From CAZAMT01 sp964486145 (GTDB taxonomy: Bacteria > Bacteroidota > Bacteroidia > Bacteroidales > JAAAOM01), in the NCBI GenBank assembly GCA_964486145.1, contig CAZAMT010000132.1:1-10589 (forward strand): a DNA stretch of 10,589 bases. Direction: 5' to 3'. A program made the position numbers and the translations under genes. Positions within the stretch are counted from its first letter, which is position 1. The number at the start of each line of letters is the position of its first letter. Below, piece by piece: positions 1 to 8,500 of the stretch. A model generated the notes under the pieces. It saw only the letters and a program-made list of their open reading frames with translations, was not told the origin of the DNA and made no database searches.

Positions 1-11
1 GTATAGCGGGA

Positions 12-1478
12 TTATGCTAATTCCCAATCAAAACCGTCTTTTTTGTCTTTTACAATAATGCCAAAGGATTCAAGCTGATCTCTAATGCGATCGGAGGTTT
101 CAAAATCCCGGTTTCTCTTGGCCTCCAGCCGGATGGTTAGTATAAATTCAATAAGTTTTGGAGTTAATGAGTTACCGGAAGTTTCTTCAACCAGCCCAAG
201 CACATCAAAAACAAAGGGTATAAATATCCCGTCCTTCAGAATTGTAAGATCCGAAGACGAAATTTTCTCTAATCCTTCGTTGATGGCGTTGATCCATTTT
301 ACCCCTTCGAACAAAGCAGCAATTAAAACCGGTGTATTTAAATCATCGGCAATGGCAGTTTCACATCGTTCTTTCAATTCCTTGACATCCACTGTAGATG
401 TTTCATTTGTTTTTAACCGGGATAAGAGTTTAAACGCCTGCATCAGTTTTTTAAAACCCTTTTCAGATGCCTGCAATGCCTCATTGGAAAAATCGAGTGT
501 GCTTCGGTAATGGGCTTGCAAAATGAAGAACCGCACACTCATGGGTGAATATGCTTTATCAAGTATCTCGTGATTGCCAGAAAATAATTCCTCGAGGGTA
601 ATGAAATTGTTCAGTGAACGCGCCATTTTCTGGCCATTAATGGTAATCATGTTGTTATGGACCCAATATTTCACGGCACTTTTTCCGAATGCGGCTGTGG
701 TCTGTGCTATCTCGCACTCGTGGTGTGGAAAAAGCAGGTCCATACCGCCACCATGAATGTCAAACGCATCACCAAGGTATTTATTGCTCATGGCAGAGCA
801 TTCGAGGTGCCATCCCGGAAAACCTTCGCTCCATTCCGATGGCCAATGCATCATATGGGAGGGGCTGGCTTTTTTCCAAAGAGCAAAATCAAGGCTGTTG
901 CGTTTTTCTGTCTGACCCTGTAACTGCCGCGTATTGCTCATTAAATCCTCTATCTTCCTCCCTGATAATATACCATATGGTTTGTGCTGATTATATTTCT
1001 CAACATCAAAATATACAGAGCCATTTACTTCATAGGCATACCCGTTTTCAATTATTTTTTTTATGAGTTGTTGTTGTTCTATGATGTGCCCGGAAGCGTG
1101 TGGTTCAATTCCGGGGCGCCGAACGTTAATCGAATCCATGAATAAGTGGTATCTGTTGGTATAATGTTGTGCCACTTCCATAGGTTCGAGTTTTTCAAGC
1201 CTTGCTTTTCGGGCAATGCGGTCCTCCCCTTCGCCACTAACTTCATCTTCAAGGTGACCTACATCTGTTATGTTTCGAACATACCTTACCTTATAACCTA
1301 TGTGCTCCAGGTAACGATAAAGGATATCGTAGATAACTGCCTGGCGGGCGTGTCCCAGATGAGGATCACTGTAAACGGTTGGTCCGCATGCATATATCCC
1401 GACATGGGGCGGGTTTATTGGTTTAAATTCTTCTTTTTTCCGGCTTAGCGTATTGTAAATGATAAATTTACCCGTCAT
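12..1478 (-). CDS. cysS: Cysteinyl-tRNA synthetase (CysRS)
   Basis: This is a cytoplasmic class I aminoacyl-tRNA synthetase that joins cysteine to tRNA-Cys using ATP. At 488 residues it is a normal full-length bacterial CysRS. The class I signature HLGH is at residues 40-43, after the typical ACGPTVY segment (30-36). The second signature is KMARS at 284-288 (family consensus KMSKS). Zinc ligands that hold the substrate thiol can be placed by family alignment at C31, C227, H252 and E256 (in GWHLEC and PHHECE). The C-terminal part carries the helical DALR-type anticodon region and the usual RxxRDFxxSDxIRDxL segment near 455-470. The start at 1478 gives the standard N-terminus, and a good promoter-like box lies about 27 bases upstream. 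The slightly divergent KMARS-LNN stretch is the only oddity. Identification is secure from the motifs and overall similarity. Confidence 0.98.
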   Translation of the reverse strand: MTGKFIIYNTLSRKKEEFKPINPPHVGIYACGPTVYSDPHLGHARQAVIYDILYRYLEHIGYKVRYVRNITDVGHLEDEVSGEGEDRIARKARLEKLEPMEVAQHYTNRYHLFMDSINVRRPGIEPHASGHIIEQQQLIKKIIENGYAYEVNGSVYFDVEKYNQHKPYGILSGRKIEDLMSNTRQLQGQTEKRNSLDFALWKKASPSHMMHWPSEWSEGFPGWHLECSAMSNKYLGDAFDIHGGGMDLLFPHHECEIAQTTAAFGKSAVKYWVHNNMITINGQKMARSLNNFITLEELFSGNHEILDKAYSPMSVRFFILQAHYRSTLDFSNEALQASEKGFKKLMQAFKLLSRLKTNETSTVDVKELKERCETAIADDLNTPVLIAALFEGVKWINAINEGLEKISSSDLTILKDGIFIPFVFDVLGLVEETSGNSLTPKLIEFILTIRLEAKRNRDFETSDRIRDQLESFGIIVKDKKDGFDWELA

Positions 1479-1504
1479 GTGTGATGAATTTAATTGAATG
1501 AGTG

Positions 1505-1512
1505 CAAAGATA
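1505..1512 (-). promoter_or_regulatory. Candidate Bacteroidota -7 promoter box for cysS
   Basis: Read on the minus strand the bases are TATCTTTG, an exact match to the TAnnTTTG box used by the primary sigma factor of Bacteroidota. It would put the transcription start near 1499 and leave a leader of about 20 bases before the cysS ATG at 1478. I found no good -33 TTTG/TTG element at the expected 19-21 base spacing, so the call rests on the -7 box and its position. It implies that cysS can be transcribed independently of the upstream acetyltransferase gene. Confidence 0.5.
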
Positions 1513-1554
1513 AAAATCGCTGGTTGACATTGAATTATTATCGAAGATTTTTAT
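1510..1554. repeat. Inverted repeat between GNAT gene and cysS
   Basis: Perfect 9-base arms, ATAAAAATC at 1510-1518 and GATTTTTAT at 1546-1554, are separated by 27 bases. The repeat lies in the 107-base gap after the acetyltransferase stop and overlaps the proposed cysS promoter box. The arms are nearly all A/T, so a stable RNA hairpin is unlikely. It could be a weak terminator for the acetyltransferase gene, a protein-binding site, or chance in AT-rich DNA. Confidence 0.3.
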
Positions 1555-1585
1555 TATCATATGCAGGTATGAATCATGACCATAT

Positions 1586-2062
1586 CTATTGCGTCAACAT
1601 TTTGGTCCAGAAATACATTCTTGGTGAACAATCCTTAAATCCGAGCGATTTGTATAACTCTTGTGCGATTCTGTTGTCTTCTCTAACTTCAAGTGTTACT
1701 TTGGAGCAGTCAATTTCTTTTGCAAAATGAATAACCGCTTCCATGAGTCGTTTGCCAATGCCTTTTCCGCGTTGGTCGTTTAGCACAACAATGTCATGAA
1801 TGTTAATGAATTTTTTCACGGTAAAAGTGGCAAAATTGATGAATGAATTGCATAATCCAACAATTTGTCCGTTTTCTTCGGCTAACAAAACCAAACTGGT
1901 TGGTAAATTCCTCAGACCTTCAATGAGCTTGTCTTTTTGAATACCGCGAATGGACTCACCTCCTCCCATTTTGTCGTTAATGTAATGATTCATAAGGTTC
2001 ACCAACGCTTCTGTATGCGCAGGATCATCGAAGTTGCATTTAATAATTCTGATTTCTGACAT
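1586..2062 (-). CDS. GNAT-family N-acetyltransferase
   Basis: This is a 158-residue single-domain protein of the Gcn5-related acetyltransferase superfamily, which moves an acetyl group from acetyl-CoA to an amine on a small molecule or protein. The acetyl-CoA pyrophosphate-binding loop is clear: QRGKGIG at residues 97-103, preceded by the hydrophobic strand HDIVVLND (89-96). The following helix is KRLMEAVIHFAKE (104-116). The strand KVTLEVRE (121-128) and the terminal motif NRIAQELYKSLGF (130-142) complete motifs A and B. The size is typical of stand-alone GNAT enzymes. The N-terminal substrate region (about 20-55, rich in Gly and charged residues) is too variable to name an acceptor. It lies upstream of cysS on the same strand with a 107-base gap, so co-transcription is possible but not required. 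The family is certain and the substrate unknown. Confidence 0.93.
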   Translation of the reverse strand: MSEIRIIKCNFDDPAHTEALVNLMNHYINDKMGGGESIRGIQKDKLIEGLRNLPTSLVLLAEENGQIVGLCNSFINFATFTVKKFINIHDIVVLNDQRGKGIGKRLMEAVIHFAKEIDCSKVTLEVREDNRIAQELYKSLGFKDCSPRMYFWTKMLTQ

Positions 2063-2174
2063 GCTATCTTTTTTAGCTTCATTAATTCACAAGTTTATCA
2101 CAATTAACTGTTGGGATAGCAATATTAAAACAATTTATGCATTCCTTTCAGTTTTTTTGATTTAATGGCGGTAA

Positions 2175-2192
2175 TTCAAATCATATTTTGAA
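2175..2192. promoter_or_regulatory. Palindrome upstream of efflux operon (distal)
   Basis: Arms TTCAAA (2175-2180) and TTTGAA (2187-2192) are perfect inverted copies separated by 6 bases. The second arm overlaps the promoter-like string TATTTTG. The site lies about 145 bases before the regulator's start codon. It could be a protein-binding site, but in DNA this AT-rich a 6-base palindrome may be chance. Confidence 0.25.
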
Positions 2193-2286
2193 GGTTGAAT
2201 TTTTAAGATTTACATAAAACAATACAAAATATCTGTTGTTAAAGATTATATTATACAATAAATATTATATATACTTTGAATACAAC

Positions 2287-2314
2287 GGAAACTTTTGGCA
2301 TAAAAATTGTTTCC
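2287..2314. promoter_or_regulatory. Candidate TetR operator upstream of the efflux operon
   Basis: An imperfect 28-base dyad has outer arms GGAAAC (2287-2292) and GTTTCC (2309-2314). Further symmetric pairs occur inside (2295-2296 with 2305-2306, and the central 2300-2301). It sits 23 bases before the ATG of the TetR-type regulator and just downstream of the promoter-like TACTTTG (2272-2278), where a bound repressor would block transcription. TetR-family proteins typically bind such dyads in front of their own operon. The assignment is inference from symmetry, length and position. The main alternative is a weak hairpin in the leader RNA. Confidence 0.4.
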
Positions 2315-2337
2315 AATTCCATATCAATTTTTGAAAT

Positions 2338-2952
2338 ATGAATGAAGAAATGAAAAATATTTTAGAAAAGGTGAAATGCCTGTATCTAAAATATGGAATA
2401 AAAAGTGTTACCATGGATGATGTATCGAGGGAACTTGGTATTTCAAAGAAAACGCTCTACCAATATGTAAAAGATAAAGGTGAACTGGTCGAAAAAGTGG
2501 TTGACCTTGAAATGCAAAGCCGTAAAAAGGAATTAAAATGCATTGAAAGATCAGATTTAAATGCCATAGAAGAACTACTTGAAGTGAACAGGCAGGTGGT
2601 TGAAATGTTGCAAAATTTTAATCCGGCAACCGAATATGATCTAAAAAAGTATTATCCGGACTTGTACCATCGGGTGCTTGAATCCCGAAGGGAACACATG
2701 CATCAATCGATACTTGAGAATATCAGGAAAGGACGCGAGGAAGGAATTTACAGGAACAATTTCGATGCAGACATCATTGCCAAACTCAATGTATTGCGGT
2801 TTGAGCACCTTTTTCAATCAGAGATATTTAGTTCCAATGAGCTTTCTTCAAAAAAGTTTTTCAGGGAACTTTTCATTTACCATATACACGGAATAGCCAA
2901 TCAGAACGGGTTGAAAGTATTAGAGAATAAAATAAGTGAAATAAATGAATAA
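2338..2952 (+). CDS. TetR/AcrR-family transcriptional regulator
   Basis: This is a 204-residue ligand-responsive DNA-binding protein, probably the repressor of the efflux operon it heads. The N-terminal domain (about 1-50) has the TetR pattern: a first helix (ILEKVKCLYLKYG, 8-20), then the helix-turn-helix VTMDDVSRELGISKKTLYQYVKDKGEL (24-50), including the characteristic KKTLYQYVKDK segment. The remaining 150 residues form the variable all-helical ligand and dimerisation domain and give no clue to the ligand. The reading frame ends inside the start of the TolC-like gene (8-base overlap, ATGAATAA), so translation of the two is probably coupled. A regulator that is the first gene of its own operon is usually autoregulated, and a candidate operator lies at 2287-2314. 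No Shine-Dalgarno sequence precedes the ATG, as is common in Bacteroidota. Family certain, target inferred. Confidence 0.95.
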   Translation: MNEEMKNILEKVKCLYLKYGIKSVTMDDVSRELGISKKTLYQYVKDKGELVEKVVDLEMQSRKKELKCIERSDLNAIEELLEVNRQVVEMLQNFNPATEYDLKKYYPDLYHRVLESRREHMHQSILENIRKGREEGIYRNNFDADIIAKLNVLRFEHLFQSEIFSSNELSSKKFFRELFIYHIHGIANQNGLKVLENKISEINE

Positions 2953-4336
2953 AAGTAATAGTATGTTTTGCAGATTTATCATTTTAACAGGATTCCTGGT
3001 ATTTGCGATTCATCCGGTCAAATCACAGGATACTATTCGGCAATTTAGTTTGAGGGAGGCTCAGGATTATGCACTTGAGAATAACTATTCGCATTTGAAT
3101 GCCAATCTTGATATTGAATCGGCCAGAAAAGAGGTTTGGGCTACCACAGCCATCGGTTTGCCGCAGGTTAGCGGAACAGTGAATTACCAGCATGTGCCGG
3201 GAGAAATACCAACGTTTAACATAGGTGCCGGATTCATGCCGATAATAAACAGATTGAATGAAATTCATCCGGGCCAGTTCGATGATATTATGCAGGGGCT
3301 AAGCCAGTCAGAGTCTGCCATTGCAGTTAAAAACTCCACAACCTATAGTTTAACAGTCAACCAATTGGTGTTTAGCGGTGAATATATTGTTGGATTGCAA
3401 GCCAGCAGAACATTTTTACAGTTATCGCAAAATGCCAAAGAAAAAAGTGAAGATGAAATGAAGGCCAATGTTGCATCAGGTTATTACACCGCTCTTGTAC
3501 TCGAAGAAAATAAAAATATTCTTGATTCTACCCTGGTCAACCTTGAAAAATTGCTAAAGGAAACCAAAGCATTTGTTGAAACTGGTTTCCTTGAAGAAAC
3601 GGATTTTGATCAATTACAGGTTACCTACAATACGGTTGAGAATTCATTGAATGCCATTGACCGCCAGATTGAAGTCTCTTATTTGCTTTTTAAAATTCAG
3701 CTTGGAATGGGGCTGGAAGAAAAAGTTGTTTTGACTGAATCCATTCAGGATTTCTTACTTCAAATGAACCCGGATCAACTCATATCCGAAGAGTTTAATT
3801 TACAGGAAAACATTGATTACCGCATGCTTGAGACACAGGAACAGATACAGGCATTATCCCTGAAAAGGGAAAAGTCAAAATTTCTTCCATCGGTAAATGC
3901 TTTTTATACTTATACCGACAGGACAAACAGGCCGGATTTTGACTTCACCATAAACCATGTTATCGGATTGGGCGTAAATGTGCCTATTTTTTCAAGCGGA
4001 CAAAAACTGGCGCGTGTGCAGCAGGCTCAGATTGAACTCGAAAAGGCAAAAAACAATAAAGCACAAACAGCAGATAATTTAATTATGGGTGTTGATCAGG
4101 CAAGAAACCAGTTTCAGAACGCCTTTGAGAAATATAAAACACAGCAAAAAAATGTGGCTTTAACAAAAAAAATCTACGATAGAACATTGATAAAATACAA
4201 GGAAGGGATGGCCTCAAGTCTGGATTTGACACAAGCCAACAATCAGTATCTTGACAGTAATTCGGCATATACCAATGCCATTCTTGAATTGTTAAATGCC
4301 AAAATAACTTTAGATAAAACATTAAATAATTTTTAA
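2945..4336 (+). CDS. TolC-family outer membrane efflux protein
   Basis: This is the outer-membrane duct of a tripartite pump; TolC-like proteins trimerise into a beta-barrel with a long periplasmic helical tunnel. The 463 residues start with a signal peptide (hydrophobic core about 10-22, likely cleavage after VKS at 25-27). No lipobox Cys is present, so it should be an unmodified outer-membrane protein. Two OEP repeats can be seen: about 34-255 and 285-460. Each has a barrel strand pair followed by long helices, for example YSLTVNQLVFSG (134-145) matched by IGLGVNVPIFSSG (340-352). The helical turns are also matched: GFLEETDFDQLQ (214-225) and GMASSLDLTQANNQ (421-434). The C-terminal ELLNAKITLDKTLNN is classic for the family. 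The ATG overlaps the regulator's stop; a second ATG six codons on would still leave a signal peptide. The adaptor gene follows after 8 bases. Confidence 0.96.
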   Translation: MNKSNSMFCRFIILTGFLVFAIHPVKSQDTIRQFSLREAQDYALENNYSHLNANLDIESARKEVWATTAIGLPQVSGTVNYQHVPGEIPTFNIGAGFMPIINRLNEIHPGQFDDIMQGLSQSESAIAVKNSTTYSLTVNQLVFSGEYIVGLQASRTFLQLSQNAKEKSEDEMKANVASGYYTALVLEENKNILDSTLVNLEKLLKETKAFVETGFLEETDFDQLQVTYNTVENSLNAIDRQIEVSYLLFKIQLGMGLEEKVVLTESIQDFLLQMNPDQLISEEFNLQENIDYRMLETQEQIQALSLKREKSKFLPSVNAFYTYTDRTNRPDFDFTINHVIGLGVNVPIFSSGQKLARVQQAQIELEKAKNNKAQTADNLIMGVDQARNQFQNAFEKYKTQQKNVALTKKIYDRTLIKYKEGMASSLDLTQANNQYLDSNSAYTNAILELLNAKITLDKTLNNF

Positions 4337-4344
4337 TACACGAT

Positions 4345-5499
4345 ATGATGAAGAAAGTAGTCCATATTATCGCCGTCATTTTTATATTGTCATTTTTTGG
4401 GTGCGACCAAAACGAGATGATTAAAAAACAGATTGTTAGTAAAAAGGAAAAAATCAACAAGCTTGAAAATGAAATAAAGGAAATGGAAGAAAAACTCCAG
4501 GATAGCACGCGGGTGGAAGAATTCATTCCGGTGGAAGTAAAAGAATTGAAAACGGAGGAGTTTAACCATTTCATTGTTGCCTATGGCGAGGTAGAAGCCG
4601 TTGACTATGCACTGGTGAGTGCCGAAATGCCCAGTCAGATTAAAAAATTCCATGTCTCCGAAGGGCAGCGGGTGTCTAACGGGCAATTACTGGTTTCTCT
4701 TAACACCGAAAGTATGGTGAGCCAGATTAATCAGATTGAAACCAATCTTGAGCTGGCAACCAAAACTTATGAAAAGCAAAAAAGACTTTGGGAACAAAAC
4801 ATAGGCTCTGAAATCCAGTATTTGCAGGCCAAAGCCAATATGGAGTCGCTTCAGTCTCAATTAAGCTCAGTGAAAGCGCAATTGCGTATGTCACAGATTA
4901 GGGCGCCATTTGCCGGATATGTGGATAAGATTTACCTGAAAGAGGGGGAACTGGCCTCGCAAGTTCAACCTGTACTGGAAATGGTAAATATGGATCGATT
5001 GTCAGTTACAGCCGATATTTCAGAAACATACATCGGGAGCATCAAAGAAGGACAAATTGTTACAATCAGTTTTTCATCTCTGCCGGATATGGTACTGGAA
5101 GTTCCGATAAACAGGGTTTCAAAAGTTATCGATAAAGCCAACAGAACCTTCGAAATTGAAATGAAAATGAACAATCCCAATCAAAAAATAAAACCGTTTA
5201 TGGTTTCTACCATCCGGATCAACGATTACTCGAATAAGAATGCGCTTGTCATTCCATCCATTGTGATGAAACAGGATATATCAGGTAAATATGTTTATGT
5301 TATTGAACAAAGGAATAACATGACGGTGGCATCAAAAAAATATGTTGATACCGGATTGTCATTCCAGGATATTACTGAAATAAAAAGTGGTTTGAAGGCA
5401 GGCGACAGGGTAATCATTGCAGGATATAATGTGGTAAGCTCGGGAATTCCGGTCGAAGTAAGGAATCAATCTGAATTGGGCAGTATTGTGAAAAATTAA
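4345..5499 (+). CDS. RND efflux periplasmic adaptor (membrane fusion lipoprotein)
   Basis: This 384-residue adaptor joins the RND pump to the TolC-like duct. A short hydrophobic leader ends in SFFGC, making C20 a probable lipidation site. The +2 residue is Asp, which in enterobacteria signals inner-membrane retention; whether the rule holds here is not known. Residues 26-53 form an extra coiled coil with hydrophobic positions I30, I37, L40, I44, M47 and L51 in heptad spacing. The HlyD/AcrA domains follow in order: first lipoyl half (about 92-121, with VSEGQRVSNGQLL), alpha-hairpin (122-183), second lipoyl half (RAPFAGYVDKIYLKEGE, 186-202), beta-barrel (about 217-292) and membrane-proximal domain (about 300-372). 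The gene lies 8 bases after the channel gene and 10 bases before the pump gene, so the complex is made from one transcript. Two adjacent ATGs (4345, 4348) are possible starts. Confidence 0.96.
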   Translation: MMKKVVHIIAVIFILSFFGCDQNEMIKKQIVSKKEKINKLENEIKEMEEKLQDSTRVEEFIPVEVKELKTEEFNHFIVAYGEVEAVDYALVSAEMPSQIKKFHVSEGQRVSNGQLLVSLNTESMVSQINQIETNLELATKTYEKQKRLWEQNIGSEIQYLQAKANMESLQSQLSSVKAQLRMSQIRAPFAGYVDKIYLKEGELASQVQPVLEMVNMDRLSVTADISETYIGSIKEGQIVTISFSSLPDMVLEVPINRVSKVIDKANRTFEIEMKMNNPNQKIKPFMVSTIRINDYSNKNALVIPSIVMKQDISGKYVYVIEQRNNMTVASKKYVDTGLSFQDITEIKSGLKAGDRVIIAGYNVVSSGIPVEVRNQSELGSIVKN

Positions 5500-5509
5500 A
5501 TCGAAGGTA

Positions 5510-8500
5510 ATGAGTAAAAAACAACAGGAATTAAATAATCAGGTAGTGCGAAATTTCGGGATTACATCATTCGCACTTCGGAACAGGAATACGGTTTACA
5601 TACTTATTGCAATTATCATAGGTTTTGGTATTTACACCTATCGAAACCTACCCAAAGAATTGTTTCCTGAAATTGTGTGGCCGCAAATTTTGGTGAATAC
5701 CGTATATGTTGGCAACTCACCAATAGATATTGAAAATCTGGTTACCCGCCCACTGGAAAAAGAACTCGAAAGCATAAGAGGGCTGAAAGAGATTACTTCC
5801 ATATCGGCAACAGACGCATCCATGATATTTGTGGAATTCAACACAGATGTTGATCTCGAAGATGCTAAAAACCGGGTGAAAGACGCTGTTGACAGGGCGC
5901 AAAATGAACTGCCACCGGTAAGTAACACCTTCCCGGGGCCTATTGTCATGGATATCGATTTGTCAGAATTTCCGATTCTAAACATTAATTTATCAGGTGA
6001 ATACAGTGTAGAGGAACTAAAAAATTATGCGGAATATCTTGAAGATCAAATTGAAGAAGTAGGTGAGGTTTCAAAAGTATTAATTGAAGGCGTGAATGAA
6101 CGGGAGATTAAGGTCAATGTGGACATGCTCAAGATGGAAGCTATGGATCTGACTTTCTATGATATTACAAATGCCATCAGCAACGAAAATGTGACCATGT
6201 CAGGTGGTGAAATTTTACTTGGAGAAACCCGCCGGACAATCAGAATAGACGGGGAATTCGATCGGGTTGACGAACTTAGAGACATCATTATTAAAAAAGA
6301 TGAGGACAATGTCGTTTACCTGGGCAATGTTGCAGATGTTATTGATGGCTATGAGGAGCCTAAAAGTTTTGCCAGACTTGATAAACAACTGGTTGTATCC
6401 GTTCAGGTGGTCAAAAAAGGAGGAGAAAACCTGCTTTCAGCAACCTCCAATATTTTTGAAGTACTGGATCGGGCACAGGATGACCATATGCTTCCTCCTG
6501 ACCTCAATATTTCAATTACCAACGACCAGTCCGAGATGGTGAAAATGCAGTTAAGCAACCTTGAAAACAGCATATACCTCGGGGTAATCTTTGTAATCAT
6601 GGTGTTGTTTTTCTTTCTTGGATTACGAAATGCCCTTTTTGTCGGACTGGCTATCCCGATGTCCATGTTATTGTCTTTCGTGGTCATAGGTATCATCGAT
6701 TTTCGTATCAATATGATTGTATTGTTTGCCCTTATCCTCGCCCTGGGTATGCTCGTGGATAATGCCATAGTAGTAGTCGAGAACATATACAGGTTTGTGG
6801 ATAATGGGTATAAACCTTTACATGCAGCCAAAGAAGCTGTTGGAGAGATTGCCGTGCCAATAATAACATCAACAGCAACAACCCTTGCTGCCTTTTTTCC
6901 GCTGGCTTTATGGCAGGGAATTACCGGCGAGTTTATGAAATACCTGCCGATTACATTAATCATTGTGCTTACTTCGTCATTATTTATTGCACTGGTTATT
7001 ATTCCGGTGATTGCTGCGACGTTTATCCGTGTGAATCATACACACAGGCAAACATCAGGTACCAAACGCCGCGGACTCAAAACTGCAACCATTCTCATCC
7101 TCGCGGGTTTGTTTTTTGTTGCCTTAAAATTACTTGTATTGCAGGATACAGCATTTTTTATGGTTCTTGGTAATTTATTGATCATTTTCGGATTACTGGG
7201 AGTATTTTATCATACATTGCTGCACAGGGCAGAATCATGGTTTCAGGATGTTTTTCTTACCTGGTTGGAAAGTAAATACCTGAAGGCGTTGAAATTTGCT
7301 TTGCGTGGTAGAAACCCGATCTGGTTTTTGGGTGGAACTTTTGTTTTAATGATTGTAACCATCATGTTTTTCTTTGGACGAAGACCGGATATCCTGTTTT
7401 TCCCGGACAATGATCCAAGTTATATTAATGTGATAGCCGAACTCCCGGAAGGGACTGATATTCGCGCAACAGATAATTTCATCGAAAGCATGGAACAGGA
7501 TGTTTTTAATTTCTTTGAACCATACCAGGATATTGTTGAATCTACCCTGACAACGGTCGGAAAAGGTGACCCTAACGAATTTAGCGCTGAGGGCAAACCC
7601 AATGAAGCCATTGTTACCATTAGTTTCGTTGATTTTGAGGAACGGCAGGATATAAATACTTCCTCGCTTATGCGAGACCTGAGCGAACAACTTATTGGAA
7701 AATATCCGGGTGTGCAGCTTGAGATTACAAAAGATGAAATGGGTCCGCCCACTGGAAAGCCGGTGAATCTCGAAATCATCGGGCAGGATTTTGATCAGTT
7801 GATTTTCCTTGCCGATACCATTCAAACCATAATTGAACTGGCAGAAATTGAAGGTATTGAAGGACTAAAGATGAACATTAGTACCTCCAAACCCGAGCTT
7901 ACCGTGAAAATTGATAGAGACAAGGCCAGGAGATATGAATTATCAACATCACAAATTGCAAATTCCATTCGCCAGGCACTCTTTGGAACCGAAGTTAGTG
8001 ACTTTAAAGTTGGGGAGGAGGATTATCCCATTATGGTTCGCCTGAAAGATGAGTACCGGTATAACCTGGCGGCACTTAAAAATTTAAAAATATCAATTTT
8101 TGGTGATGGACCACCACGGCATATTCCTATCTCAGCAGTTGCCGAGTTTAATTATACCACCACGTTTAGTTCGGTGAGAAGAAAAGATTTGGATCGGGTT
8201 ATCACACTCTATTCCAATGTGATTGAAGGATATAACCCGACAAACGTTAACCAGCAAATTGAAAATGTGCTGGAGGAATTCGAAATGCCCGCGGGTTACA
8301 GTTATCAATTTACCGGGGAGCAACAGGAACAAAATGAAGCATTTTCATTTTTATTGCGGGCTTTTCTAATTGCCGGAGCTCTTATACTGTTAATTCTTGT
8401 AACCCAGTTCAATTCGCTGATCCGACCACTTATTATCGTTAGTAGCATTGTTTTGAGCACCATTGGTGTGTTTGGCGGACTCGCCACATTTGGTATGGAT

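Larger units (their letters stand above)
2063..2337. other. Divergent intergenic region, AT-rich
   Basis: These 275 bases separate the minus-strand acetyltransferase gene from the plus-strand efflux operon, so they should carry both promoters. No open frame or tRNA is visible. No exact TAnnTTTG box is present on either strand. The nearest are off-by-one forms: TACTTTG at 2272-2278 and TATTTTG at 2184-2190 on the plus strand, and TAAATTG at 2137-2131 on the minus strand. Two inverted repeats in this region are listed separately. Confidence 0.6.

Noticed and set aside
85..1448. Several plus-strand open frames of 60-141 codons opposite cysS.
   Set aside because: They are antisense to a full-length, well-conserved CysRS, show no recognisable domain, and have compositions expected of shadow frames.
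1494..1730. A 78-codon plus-strand frame across the cysS-GNAT gap.
   Set aside because: More than half overlaps the GNAT gene in antisense, there is no start signal, and the translated sequence resembles nothing I know.
2221..2280. Very AT-rich stretch with several TATA-like strings, considered as a replication or integration site.
   Set aside because: There are no iterons, DnaA-box clusters or attachment-site repeats. AT-richness fits a Bacteroidota promoter region.
6403..6963. A 186-codon minus-strand frame inside the RND pump gene, and a 159-codon one at 7346-7825.
   Set aside because: Both are antisense to highly conserved pump sequence and lack domain signals. Long antisense frames are common opposite membrane-protein genes.
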